Source: Gammaproteobacteria bacterium (GTDB lineage Bacteria > Pseudomonadota > Gammaproteobacteria > Xanthomonadales > Wenzhouxiangellaceae). From it: 64,000 bases of DNA. Positions within the stretch are counted from its first letter, which is position 1. Every line of letters starts with the position of its first letter. Location: the NCBI GenBank assembly GCA_021772985.1, contig JAJFKX010000038.1, positions 16,409-80,408 of the forward strand, read 5' to 3'. The notes under the pieces are model-generated. The model was not told the origin of the DNA and did no database searches. It worked only from the letters and a program-made list of their open reading frames with translations. Positions 46,995-55,452 of this stretch are shown piece by piece. The position numbers and the translations under genes were made by a program.

Positions 46995-47512
46995 AGATTG
47001 GCAACCATGTTTTCAGCATGAGCTTCATGTGTTTTGAATATTGCCAGACCGGCCTTAAACAGCTCTTTAACTTCAGCGTTTTCGATATTGGGGATAAAGG
47101 CATCCGCTACCAAACCGTTAACCGCTTTGTGGTAAGCAAGTTCATTTTCTGCATAACGCCGATCAAACTCTGCGCCACGCAATTTGCTCAGATCATTAAT
47201 GATCTTTTCGGCATTAACCTGTAGCGATTGGCTAAGGAAATTATCTTCTGGACTGGCATTTAATTTTTTCAATAATGCAAGCGCTTGTTCGTTCACTACC
47301 GTGTGATCACGAATCATGGTATTCGCGAAATCATGTATCGCTGGGTTGTCACTAATGGCAAGTGCCAAGTGAGCATAACGAATATCAATATTATCAGCGA
47401 TGTACGCTACGTGCGCGATTTCCAGGTCATTCAGTTCAGAAGGTGACTCTGCCAGAACCTGGGTATTAATAGCGGTTAGCACGAGTGCTAAAAGTGCAAT
47501 CTTGAGTTTCAT
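46991..47512 (-). CDS. DUF4142 (ferritin-like) exported protein
   Basis: 173 residues: signal peptide (LALVLTAINTQVLA), then a four-helix region with IAHVAYIADNIDIRYAHLAL, FANTMIRDHTVVNEQALALL and ENELAYHKAV, matching the DUF4142 family. Members are periplasmic four-helix proteins of unknown role, often with conserved His pairs. Gene pair with the cupredoxin. An upstream gap to 47582 holds a possible promoter, not clearly defined. Confidence 0.85.
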   Translation of the reverse strand: MKLKIALLALVLTAINTQVLAESPSELNDLEIAHVAYIADNIDIRYAHLALAISDNPAIHDFANTMIRDHTVVNEQALALLKKLNASPEDNFLSQSLQVNAEKIINDLSKLRGAEFDRRYAENELAYHKAVNGLVADAFIPNIENAEVKELFKAGLAIFKTHEAHAENMVANL

Positions 47513-47730
47513 TGTTAGGGTACTCCTAATAAGCGGTTATTGATGGTTTATTGTCTAGAGCTCTCATTATAACCAGATTATATGAAGCATAATGCCTTAA
47601 AAATTGCTTTATCGTCCCAAGTTATTATCTTATTGTCTCGTAAATCCGAATCTAGACATAACTCTAGCTCGTGTTATATGCATTTGAGACCTAAAGACGT
47701 GGGTGTCTTAATTCATTTCACTCGACTGGT

Positions 47731-47973
47731 ATGCTTGATTTTGATTGGAATATCGATCAGGCCGGTGTCGCAGGGCAAAATATCAACCCGCTCTACACAG
47801 AAACCATCGATGGCATCAGCCACTTGGTAGAAAATTCGCCCGCAGTCGATGTCTGTAACCCTGTGCCATCCACATCTTTGGTTGCTCTTGACGGTTTTTC
47901 ACGCCTGATTGGGCCAGCTGCTGATATGGGTGCGTTCGAGTTCGGCACATTATCAATTAGTGGATTTGAATGA
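47731..47973 (+). pseudogene. C-terminal fragment of a choice-of-anchor Q type surface protein
   Basis: 80 codons that read like the tail of beta-helix surface proteins: NSPAVDVCNPVPSTS, DGFSRLIGPAADMGAFEFG. The usual upstream hundreds of residues are missing and a start with ribosome site is not seen, so I call it a relic. The stretch 47513-47730 before it shows no gene. Confidence 0.5.
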
Positions 47974-48065
47974 AAAGGAAGCAATAGCAAAGTGCCTGTC
48001 CCAATCCTATTATTGAAGGGGTGAGCTGTTTCCAGTCGTGTCGATTAGTTAACTCAGTCAGTTAG

Positions 48066-48305
48066 CTAGTCCGCTTTCATGTACAGGGTTTTCCCATTGA
48101 TGTTGCGCTTAACCAGGCTATTATTGGCAACCAAATAGTCCAGCGCACTTTCGACTATCTCTTTAGCGTCTTCAAATCGCTGTCTGGTCAGCCACCAGCG
48201 AGCAATACCTTCAGCGGTTTCAGCGGCATTAGGTCGAGTACTAATATACCTCAAGATAGCGTGAGCAACTGACTGAATTCGCTGCTCTCTGTCATCATTA
48301 TTCAT
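48066..48305 (-). CDS. Small conserved hypothetical protein, winged-helix-like
   Basis: 79 residues from the ATG at 48305. Helix-rich with EQRIQSVAHAILRYISTRPN, AAETAEGIARWWLTRQRF, then IVESALDYLVANNSLVKRNINGKTLYMKAD; the last part has the look of a winged-helix wing. Short proteins of this style with AxTAEGIARWWL are found in several proteobacteria, but I know no function. It stands alone in a repeat-rich stretch. Confidence 0.6.
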   Translation of the reverse strand: MNNDDREQRIQSVAHAILRYISTRPNAAETAEGIARWWLTRQRFEDAKEIVESALDYLVANNSLVKRNINGKTLYMKAD

Positions 48306-48608
48306 TAAATAATCAGGCCTCTGATTGAGTGAAGTACACCGATGCTTGCTAAAATTGCGCTTCTCTAATGTCGGAAGCGAGGTTACATGCGCCAATTTAG
48401 TTTAACAGCGCCCCGTATCTGGTTTACACAGCTTCAAGCCCGCCGGGCTTTCCAAACCCTGAAGAGATGAGGTGAGGGTGTCCTATCGTCACCTTAAGAT
48501 TAATCCATGCATTGTGTCTGTCCCGACCCTGTATACCATGACTCCCTTCACTGCCCTGCACTTCAGCGTTAATGTTATATTCAAACTGTTACAGTTGAGG
48601 GACTTCCT
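48306..48608. other. Intergenic region with dispersed repeat, copy 2
   Basis: 303 bp. Contains the second copy (about 48414-48532) of the ~115 bp repeat seen at 45072-45188. No gene recognised. The last 75 bp include the likely promoter of the hydrolase gene, with TTATATTC near 48570 as a possible -10 area. Confidence 0.5.
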
Positions 48609-50783
48609 TTGAAAACACTCCAATTTTTCAGCACCATACTCATGCTGGCCTTGAGCACAGCTGCGTATACCCAAAACCCGGCGTCACCGGCATCAGAAGA
48701 GTCGATACCAGCAGTGGAACTTGCGCCTGAGACATCCAGCGAAGCTGCCGCAGCGCTGAATGACGCAGAACCAGTCGATCTTTTTGCCCGCGACAGCTAC
48801 CGCATCGATACCCACATCTGCCCATTCAAAGGTGATTTGGATTACGAGCCCGGTGAAATCGAATGTGGCCTGCTGCAGGTGCCGGAAAACCGTGAAGACC
48901 CCAGTTCGCGCTTCATTGAACTTAGTTTCATCAAATTGACCTCGCGTTGGGACAGGGAGCATGAAGAATCTGACGGCGACTACGCAGAAGATGAAGAAGA
49001 CCATGGCCTGCCGGCGGGAAAACGTGACGACCCGGTGATCTACCTGACAGGTGGTCCCGGCGCCAAAGCCATTAACTATGTCCGCCGGTTTAAAGACCAT
49101 AAGCTGCTGGACCATCGTGATCTATACATACTGGAACAGCGGGGCATTGGTAATTCAGGTGATTTCTGCCTGTTTTATGGCACTCGAAACCCAGCACAAT
49201 ATGAAGTGGAAAGCTTTGCAGAAAACCTGTTGCTTTCCGAAATCGGCACCGCCGACTGCGCCAACAGTGCCACTGCGGCAGGCGTTGACCTGCGCGGCTA
49301 CAACACCATCGAAAACGCCCGGGACTTTAAGGCATTGCGACGGGCCCTGGGTTTTGAAAAGTGGAATGTCTGGGGAATTTCTTACGGGACAATCGTGGGA
49401 CAGGCCTATATAAAAGAAGACCCGGAGGGCATTCTTGCGGTTATTCTGGATGCCAACATGCCGCTGGATATCCGTGAGTCGGAAGAGTACTGGCGGGTGG
49501 TGCACTGGTATGAACGTGATTTACAGAAACTGCAGGAAATCTGCCAGCGGCAGCCGGATTGCGCCCGGAAGTATCCTGACCTTCCCGGACGCCTGCGTGA
49601 AGCCATCCTTTCCGTGGTCGATAACCCGATAGAAGTTGAAGTAAAAGATACTGAAGTTTTTCCCTCCGGCAAGGTCAGGTTTTTCCAGGACATCGTGGCT
49701 TTTCTGCCTTTCATTTTCCTCTACGAGCAAGCCAGTTACCCTGGCCTACCCGGCATGATTTATGCCTGGGCCGATGCTGTGGAAAGCCGCGATCCGGCGC
49801 TGTTCAAGGCACTGGCGGCAACCGCCGGTGATGGTGGTTTTGGTGGCGGCAGCCAGGGTATGTACAACGCCATTTTCTGCCTTGATGGCGATTCAGAAGC
49901 GCAGGCCAGGGCGGGTAAAAAGGATCTTGAAGAATATCCGGTTCTGGGCGCCGCAATCGGCTCTGTTGAGTCCTATGACAGTGGTGTCGCTTTGTGCAGC
50001 GAACTGGGCATGTGGCCGCGTGACGCAGAAGAGTATGCCGCGGTTGAAACAGACCTGCCTGCGTTGATTATCGAAGGTGACATGGACCCGATTACCCCAC
50101 CGCCTAATGCAAAAGCCATCCTGCCCGGTTTCGAGAACGGGACCTACATAGAATTTCCGTTTGCCGGTCATGGGCCTTCACGGTCGGTGGAATGTGCCGG
50201 CCATATGATGAACAAGTTTTACGATGATCCCACCGCGGCACCGGACCTGAGCTGTGTGGAAGAAATGGAGGAACCGCAGATGTGGGCGCCGATGTACACC
50301 ACTAACATTGCCCCGAGGCTGGGGGGCATGATGGTGGAGGACCCAAAATCCATGGTGCTTCCCGGCGCCTGGCTTGGCCTGTCAGTAGTGACCGTACTAA
50401 TTGCCTTCCTGAACCTGAGCTTTGCCCCCATTGGGCGGCGCATCGATAGAAGGAAAGCAGTCGATACATCCGGCGCACGAATCTTTGCCTGGCTGGCTGC
50501 CACATTGTCAGTAGTCGCACTATGTATTTTCGGTGCAGCCTTTGCTGTGACTGCTGAAGCATCAGATTTGCTACTGATTTTCGGCCTGCCACCGTGGGCC
50601 AGTTTCGCAGCCTGGAGCGGTTTTCTTGCCGGCCTTCTGGGCCTGTTCACCCTGATCAAAACCCTGCGCAAGCATCTGAATACCCGGTTGCCCTTTGGTA
50701 CCATGCTGGGGCTTTCCGTAACCGGGGTTGCAGCTATTGCACTAAGCCTGTTCTTGCTGATCTGGGACCTGGGCCCGTTTTAA
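48609..50783 (+). CDS. S33-type serine hydrolase fused to a four-helix membrane domain
   Basis: 724 residues from a TTG at 48609, which gives a good signal peptide (TLQFFSTILMLALSTAAYT). Residues ~65-560 are an alpha/beta-hydrolase of the proline-iminopeptidase/TAP group: VIYLTGGPGAKAINY, EQRGIGNSG, nucleophile Ser258 in WGISYG, and the late IIEGDMDPITPP and FAGHGPSRSVECAGHMM with the Asp and His. The last ~145 residues carry four membrane segments, unusual for this family. So the catalytic domain is probably displayed outside the inner membrane. Its codon use is more GC-rich than that of its neighbours by eye. Confidence 0.8.
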   Translation: MKTLQFFSTILMLALSTAAYTQNPASPASEESIPAVELAPETSSEAAAALNDAEPVDLFARDSYRIDTHICPFKGDLDYEPGEIECGLLQVPENREDPSSRFIELSFIKLTSRWDREHEESDGDYAEDEEDHGLPAGKRDDPVIYLTGGPGAKAINYVRRFKDHKLLDHRDLYILEQRGIGNSGDFCLFYGTRNPAQYEVESFAENLLLSEIGTADCANSATAAGVDLRGYNTIENARDFKALRRALGFEKWNVWGISYGTIVGQAYIKEDPEGILAVILDANMPLDIRESEEYWRVVHWYERDLQKLQEICQRQPDCARKYPDLPGRLREAILSVVDNPIEVEVKDTEVFPSGKVRFFQDIVAFLPFIFLYEQASYPGLPGMIYAWADAVESRDPALFKALAATAGDGGFGGGSQGMYNAIFCLDGDSEAQARAGKKDLEEYPVLGAAIGSVESYDSGVALCSELGMWPRDAEEYAAVETDLPALIIEGDMDPITPPPNAKAILPGFENGTYIEFPFAGHGPSRSVECAGHMMNKFYDDPTAAPDLSCVEEMEEPQMWAPMYTTNIAPRLGGMMVEDPKSMVLPGAWLGLSVVTVLIAFLNLSFAPIGRRIDRRKAVDTSGARIFAWLAATLSVVALCIFGAAFAVTAEASDLLLIFGLPPWASFAAWSGFLAGLLGLFTLIKTLRKHLNTRLPFGTMLGLSVTGVAAIALSLFLLIWDLGPF

Positions 50784-50996
50784 TACCACGCTAATATGCG
50801 CTGGTGGTCTGTTCCTGTAGGGGTTCAGTCCACCAGCGCAAAGATTTCGGCTAACGAATGAGGTAGAGCAACGCATGTAGCAGTTACCGCAGACATCAAC
50901 TTGCCTGAAGAAGATTGGGACATCCATCAATCTGTGATTGATTACTGAGCGATAACTTTTAACGCTGCCATTGAAATGCTCTGTATCGTCAGTGAT

Positions 50997-51027
50997 GTAG
51001 GGTGCAATAAGCGCAGCGCATTGCACC
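50997..51027. repeat. Extragenic palindrome, copy 1
   Basis: GGTGCAAT...ATTGCACC stem (51001-51008 with 51020-51027) around AAGCGCAGCGC, preceded by GTAG. Same element at 54986-55016, and related inverted copies at 51106-51136 and 55098-55128. Confidence 0.8.
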
Positions 51028-51105
51028 AAATATCGTATGCCTGGCTTGAGTGGTTGCACTATAACTATTAACTCTGTCACCGAAATGCTGTGTATTGTCG
51101 GCGGT

Positions 51106-51136
51106 GGTGGAGTGCACTGCGCTTATTCCACCCTAC
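51106..51136. repeat. Extragenic palindrome, copy 2 (inverted)
   Basis: Reads GGTGGA...TCCACCCTAC, the reverse orientation of the GTAGGGTGxAAT element. With copy 1 it forms an inverted pair about 110 bp apart. Confidence 0.75.
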
Positions 51137-51154
51137 AAACTATTCCAGCTATGT

Positions 51155-51225
51155 GGTTGCCTGCCAGCGGCTGTGCAACTCATCGGCAATGCCTCTGGCT
51201 TCAGCTACCAGGGCCTGCAGCATCC
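51155..51225 (-). pseudogene. Decayed 3' fragment of the 103-residue protein gene
   Basis: Minus strand reads MLQALVAEARGIADELHSR, nearly identical to the end of the intact protein at 55141-55452. No start and no upstream coding portion. Confidence 0.7.
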
Positions 51226-51405
51226 AATTCTTCTAGCATGTCAGTCATATCGGTATAGTGACCGATCAAGATCGCGATATGTACTGATACATTTGTCAGT
51301 TCATGTATTGATTTATGAATTCCCTGATTTTGTACAACGCCTCCCGTTTAAGATGAATCGCAACTGTGAATTCGATCCATTAGGGGGCCTGCGGGAGAGT
51401 CCCAA

Positions 51406-52056
51406 TTAGTTCTCCAAATATGCTTTGAGAACAATCGTTAACTCTCTTTCAAATACCTTTTCATCAAGTTTTAAGATAGATGAGGGTTTATTCTCACCAA
51501 AAAGAAAACGTTCATTGATGGTCGTCACCAAAATCAGAATAAAACAACGAACCTTATCGCCAGACAAATTAGCTTGGGCCTTTGGCTCAAGGCGCTCCCA
51601 TATTGGCGCTAATAATTTCGTATAAATATCTTGCCTGGTAGCCTCAGCATTAGGCAATGACACTTCTCCGTGTAAGCGATTATTGATATACAAAGTCCGT
51701 AGTATATGCGCGAATTCTTTATAAAACCGCACATGCTCCTTCACCAACCAATTTATTCGCGATTCTAAATCACAATGCTCTTCCAGCCTTTTGTCTTGCC
51801 AAACCGAACTAGCCCACTCACCAAGTTTCTGGTCATAGCGCTCATATAAAACAGGTAATAATGCTTCTTTGTTCTGAAATCGACGATAAATCGTACCAGA
51901 TGATAACTCCGCTTTTTGCGCGATATCTCTAATTGTAATTTGTTCCAAAAAGCGCTCCTCAAGTAAAGACTCAAAAGCGTTGAGTAATTTTTCCTGGGTA
52001 TCTTTCGAACGATCTTGTTTGGGTTTATGTACCAGTTTCAAAATTAGTTTACTCAT
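51406..52056 (-). CDS. TetR family transcriptional regulator
   Basis: 216 residues from the ATG at 52056. N-terminal helix-turn-helix: KDTQEKLLNAFESLLEERFLEQITIRDIAQKAELSSGTIYRRFQNKEALLPVLY, a standard TetR DNA-binding domain; the rest is a helical ligand domain. Divergent from the CPBP protease gene, with two similar operators between them (see 52084-52139). Probably a repressor of itself and of that gene. Confidence 0.9.
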   Translation of the reverse strand: MSKLILKLVHKPKQDRSKDTQEKLLNAFESLLEERFLEQITIRDIAQKAELSSGTIYRRFQNKEALLPVLYERYDQKLGEWASSVWQDKRLEEHCDLESRINWLVKEHVRFYKEFAHILRTLYINNRLHGEVSLPNAEATRQDIYTKLLAPIWERLEPKAQANLSGDKVRCFILILVTTINERFLFGENKPSSILKLDEKVFERELTIVLKAYLEN

Positions 52057-52083
52057 TAGGCCAGTTGCTGGAATGTTAGCATA

Positions 52084-52139
52084 TGTAATCAATTGTTTAC
52101 ATATTGCATACAATTTGATATTGTAATCACACGTTCACA
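52084..52139. promoter_or_regulatory. Twin TetR operator candidates
   Basis: Two sites of the form TGTAA-N8-TYACA: 52084-52101 (wider dyad TATGTAA/TTACATA from 52082 to 52103) and 52122-52139. They are spaced 38 bp centre to centre and lie between the divergent starts at 52056 and 52160. Confidence 0.65.
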
Positions 52140-52159
52140 TATTGTTGCAGGAATGCATT

Positions 52160-52930
52160 ATGACAATCAAAAAAGCCGGTTTATGTTTATTCTCGTTGTA
52201 CCTGGCGATATTTCTACTGGGTGAAGCCTTGGTTTTGGTTAAACCATTTTTCGAACCAATAACTCAGTTAGGTTTCATGACAATTAATAAATCCATCCTT
52301 ACTGCAGGTTTATTAATCTTTGTTTATTCGTTGAAGATTCAGCGACAGTGCGGATTGGTTTTTAAGGCCAACTGGCGCACATTACCGTTGTATTGGCCAA
52401 TTGCCCTGATTGCAGGCTTAACCCTGACCGCCGGCATTAATACGGACACTTCGGGATCAACGATGGCCATCCTATTGCTAATGGTGTTAGTCGGAAGTTT
52501 CGGTGAGGAGTTGATGTTCAGAGGGCTTGTATTTCATTGGTTTCGAGATCTTAGCGTCAGAAAACAAATTCTTATTTCGGCCTTTGCTTTTGGCGGTTTA
52601 CATCTGCTTGGATTGTTGACCGAAATTAATCCTGCAATCATTTTTTCGCAGGTTTATCTTGCCGCAAGTTTTGGCGTTATTTTTGGTTATGCCAGGTCAC
52701 AGGATTATTCCATTATGATCCCAATAATGGTCCACATCATTTTTAACGCCATTACGCTTGGCAGCCAAGGAGGCGTGGTGGAAGCAGCTACTACGGCTCC
52801 CGCCGAGCAAGTGGTGGTAAGTCTGTTGGCCGTTGGTACCATAACCTGGGCGTGGGGTGGATATTTGCTATGGAAATCGGGCAGAGCGGGCAATATTGCG
52901 CCTGCTCAATCAACTATTTCTACGGCATAA
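52160..52930 (+). CDS. CPBP family intramembrane metalloprotease
   Basis: 256 residues from the ATG at 52160, with AGGA eight bases before; a TTG at 52142 is possible but has no such site. Several membrane segments and the CPBP motifs: GEELMFRG (Glu-Glu and Arg), then FGGLHLL and VHIIFNA with the catalytic His residues. CPBP proteins cleave within membranes; in bacteria some confer bacteriocin self-immunity. Probably under control of the divergent TetR gene. Confidence 0.88.
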   Translation: MTIKKAGLCLFSLYLAIFLLGEALVLVKPFFEPITQLGFMTINKSILTAGLLIFVYSLKIQRQCGLVFKANWRTLPLYWPIALIAGLTLTAGINTDTSGSTMAILLLMVLVGSFGEELMFRGLVFHWFRDLSVRKQILISAFAFGGLHLLGLLTEINPAIIFSQVYLAASFGVIFGYARSQDYSIMIPIMVHIIFNAITLGSQGGVVEAATTAPAEQVVVSLLAVGTITWAWGGYLLWKSGRAGNIAPAQSTISTA

Positions 52931-52994
52931 CAACCTTAAAGACTGGGACACCCATCAAATTGAGCCCGTAATAAAATGGGTGTCCCGTTTTTGA

Positions 52995-53284
52995 TCACAG
53001 ATGCCGCAGGACATCCATGCTGTTATGCAGGACGCAAACAATCAGGATGCCCTGGGACTCGGGGATGTAGAAGATGACGTGGGATTTATGCTCGAAACGG
53101 CGCATATAAGGTTCCACATAATCCGCACTGCGCCCCAAAGCCGGTTTTTCTGCCAGCATTAAAAAACAGGCTTTGAGTGCATCCCGGTAGTCGCGTGCTT
53201 GCTCAATTCCAAATTTTTAATTGTGTAATCAGCAATGTCGGCTAAATCAGATTTGCAACGACACGATAAGCGATATTCAGGCAT
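52995..53284 (-). pseudogene. Frameshifted RelE/ParE-family toxin
   Basis: Minus strand from the ATG at 53284: MPEYRLSCRCKSDLADIADY then frame is lost near 53210-53216, where one base appears missing in an A/T run (TTAAAAATTTGG). After a one-base shift the sequence continues as a good ParE: QARDYRDALKACFLMLAEKP, then YMRRFEHKSHVIFY, ending with HNSMDVLRHL at 52995. Toxin activity should be lost unless the shift is a sequencing error or is bypassed by slippage. Confidence 0.7.
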
Positions 53285-53531
53285 GGGCATCCTGATGCCG
53301 CTTTTCGGCCTGTGCCCAGATATCATCCAGGTTGTCATCACTCACACCACTATCCAGCCCTTCCTGAATGGCCGCTTTTAACGCAATCAGTTTTTCACGT
53401 TCAGCCTGGTCACGTCGAATCAGCGCCCGGACATACTCGCTTTCATTGGTGAAATCACCACAGCTGATTTGGGCTTTAATCCATTGTTCCTGTTTTTCGG
53501 TCAAGGTAATGGTTTTACGAACTGTGCTCAT
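53277..53531 (-). CDS. ParD-type antitoxin
   Basis: 84 residues from the ATG at 53531. Ribbon-helix-helix N-terminus (STVRKTITLTEKQEQWIK), SEYVRALIRRDQAE in the middle and a charged C-terminus typical of ParD/CopG antitoxins. Overlaps the toxin start by 8 bp, the normal arrangement. A dyad ACACA-N6-TGTGT at 53567-53582, 36 bp upstream of its start, may be an autoregulatory site. Confidence 0.85.
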   Translation of the reverse strand: MSTVRKTITLTEKQEQWIKAQISCGDFTNESEYVRALIRRDQAEREKLIALKAAIQEGLDSGVSDDNLDDIWAQAEKRHQDAHA

Positions 53532-53566
53532 TGAAATGTCTTTGTGCGTCAATAATCATACTATTC

Positions 53567-53582
53567 ACACAGTAGCATGTGT
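53567..53582. promoter_or_regulatory. Possible ParD operator
   Basis: Inverted repeat ACACA-GTAGCA-TGTGT upstream of the antitoxin start. Short and not otherwise supported. Confidence 0.3.
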
Positions 53583-53748
53583 TTGCTCACCCGGTAAAAG
53601 AAAAAGTGCCAACTGACACCGGACGATCATGATGAAGGTGGGTTGTGTTCATCTGTTGCAAATGAAAAATCTGGTTTCAGTCTTCTAGGGTGTCCAGGAT
53701 TTGGTCAATGGATAGTGTTATCGTTTCCGGGTAGCTACGGAGAACAAT

Positions 53749-54864
53749 ATGCGTGATGAGACAAAGGCAATCCATATTCCGGCACGACGTTTGCAGGGAT
53801 CTGTTTCACCACCTATTCAACTCACAACCACATTTGAACACGGCCCTGCAGGGGAGGATCTTCATGGATTCGAATATATCCGGGATGGCAACCCGAATGT
53901 GGACGACCTGCAGACACGCCTTGCCGTAATTGAAGGCGCTGATGGGGCTATTGCATTTGGTTCAGGCATGGCTGCCGCCTCGGCCGTGCTTACCAGGCTT
54001 GCTCCGGGTGCCAGGGTTATTTTCCACAAAAGCCTGTACATTGATGTTCGCTCGTTAGCACAAAAATTGTTGCCCAACTGGGGGCTGGATTGCGAGAGCA
54101 TTGATCTTGCAGATGCCGCTGCACGCTCACAGGCATTTGCCAAAGGTGTCGACCTGGTGTGGTTTGAAACCCCGTCAAACCCTTTGATTGATATTCTGGA
54201 TATTGAGCTTATCTGCAAGCAGGCCAAAAACAGTGGTGCAGAGGTGATGGTTGATGCAACCTTTACAACACCGGTTGTGCAGAAGCCGCTCGATCTCGGT
54301 GCTACCTATGTTTTACATTCACTTACCAAATATATGGGTGGCCACAGTGATGTTCAGGGTGGTTCGATTGCTTACCGTGGAGATTCATCTATAGCAGATC
54401 AGCTTAGTGAAACACGCCGATTAACCGGTGGTGTTTTGTCTCCATTCAATGCCTGGCTTATTTCTCGCGGGCTGCAAACTCTACATTGCCGGATGGAACG
54501 GCACTGCGCCAACGCACATGCTGTGGCTGAAGCACTTGAAGCACATGATCGTGTTGCCCGTGTTCGCTATCCGTTTCTTGCCAGTCATCCGGGCTGCGAT
54601 ACGGCGAAGCGGCAGATGTCCATGGGTGGGGGTATGGTTTCATTTGACGTTGTGGGTGGCAGAGCTGCTGCGGTTAAGGTTGCCTCGAAGGTGAAACTGT
54701 TTATCAATGCAACCAGTCTCGGCGGTGTAGAAAGTCTGATAGAGCATCGGGCTTCCATTGAAGGCGCTACTTCAACCACGCCCGGCGCCCTGCTGCGCTT
54801 GTCGATTGGTTTGGAAAATGCACAGGATTTAATCGAAGACTTATATTCGGCGCTGGAAGACTGA
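53749..54864 (+). CDS. Cys/Met metabolism PLP-dependent enzyme (cystathionine lyase/synthase family)
   Basis: 371 residues. Trans-sulfuration family: TTTFEHGP, FEYIRDGNPNVDDLQ, AIAFGSGMAAASAVL, WFETPSNPLIDILDI, and the PLP lysine in HSLTKYMGGHSDVQGG. Members interconvert cystathionine, homocysteine, cysteine and their esters; which reaction applies here cannot be settled from sequence. It stands alone. The repeat-rich stretch 54865-55140 follows. Confidence 0.88.
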   Translation: MRDETKAIHIPARRLQGSVSPPIQLTTTFEHGPAGEDLHGFEYIRDGNPNVDDLQTRLAVIEGADGAIAFGSGMAAASAVLTRLAPGARVIFHKSLYIDVRSLAQKLLPNWGLDCESIDLADAAARSQAFAKGVDLVWFETPSNPLIDILDIELICKQAKNSGAEVMVDATFTTPVVQKPLDLGATYVLHSLTKYMGGHSDVQGGSIAYRGDSSIADQLSETRRLTGGVLSPFNAWLISRGLQTLHCRMERHCANAHAVAEALEAHDRVARVRYPFLASHPGCDTAKRQMSMGGGMVSFDVVGGRAAAVKVASKVKLFINATSLGGVESLIEHRASIEGATSTTPGALLRLSIGLENAQDLIEDLYSALED

Positions 54865-54911
54865 CAACCGCGGGCTGCATTAAGTCGTAAATTAACCCCT
54901 TTCCGTATTTA

Positions 54912-55140
54912 TAAGGTTTGTTGTTGTTTGGTTTTTGCACATGCCTGGTGCATGCGCAAAAACTGATTATTACACGCTTAATTATGTAGGGTGCAATAAG
55001 CGCAGCGCATTGCACCAAATACCGTTTGATTGGCTAGATTGGTTAATGCGCAGTAACTGTTAACTCTGCCATCGAAATGCTGTGTATCGTCAGGTGTGGT
55101 GGAATGCGCTACGCTTATTCCACCCTACAAACTGTTCCAG
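54912..55140. repeat. Repeat unit upstream (3' side) of the intact 103-residue protein gene
   Basis: Contains hairpin TTTTGCACATG/CATGCGCAAAA (54933-54961), the GTAGGGTGCAAT palindrome at 54986-55016 and an inverted sister at 55098-55128. The intervening ~80 bp is clearly related to 51028-51105. Confidence 0.75.
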
Positions 55141-55452
55141 CTATGTGGCTATCCGCCAGCGGCTGTACAGTTCATCAGCTATGCCTCTGGCCTCGGCAAT
55201 CATGGCTTGCAGCATCCACATGTAATCACTGTTAATGGAACTGTGTGGTGCTTCGGGTGGATGGGTGGCGGCGTAGAGTTGGTTGAGGCGTTCGGAGAGT
55301 TTATCTTGCAGGTCCAGGGTGTCGATGGTTTCGGGGATGTTGAAGATGCCATCGATCAGATCGGCTGAGCGTTTCTGTTTTTTGTAGTCGCTGCGTTTTT
55401 CGTGGATATAGATTGTGTTATTGGCAGGCGTGGTAAGATTTTGGGTAGCCAT
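55141..55452 (-). CDS. Conserved hypothetical 103-residue protein (intact copy of a repeated gene)
   Basis: 103 residues from the ATG at 55452, with AAGGAG eight bases upstream. No signal peptide. Sequence: NTIYIHEKRSDYKKQKRSAD, then LIDGIFNIPETIDTLDLQDK, LSERLNQLYAATHPPEAP and a final helix MLQAMIAEARGIADELYSRW. I do not recognise the family. Its 3' end occurs twice more as remnants (44961-45030 and 51155-51225), so it belongs to a dispersed unit. Confidence 0.6.
   Translation of the reverse strand: MATQNLTTPANNTIYIHEKRSDYKKQKRSADLIDGIFNIPETIDTLDLQDKLSERLNQLYAATHPPEAPHSSINSDYMWMLQAMIAEARGIADELYSRWRIAT

Larger units (their letters stand above)
50784..51405. other. Repeat-rich intergenic region
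   Basis: 622 bp without an intact gene. From about 50940 to 51240 it is a repeat unit: GTAGGGTGCAATAAGCGCAG hairpin at 50997-51027, an inverted sister copy at 51106-51136, and the decayed end of the 103-residue protein at 51155-51225. A related unit is at 54912-55452. Confidence 0.6.

Noticed and set aside
47582..47830. Open frame of 82 codons after the DUF4142 gene
   Set aside because: It has no ribosome site or family likeness and overlaps the better-supported surface-protein fragment in another frame.
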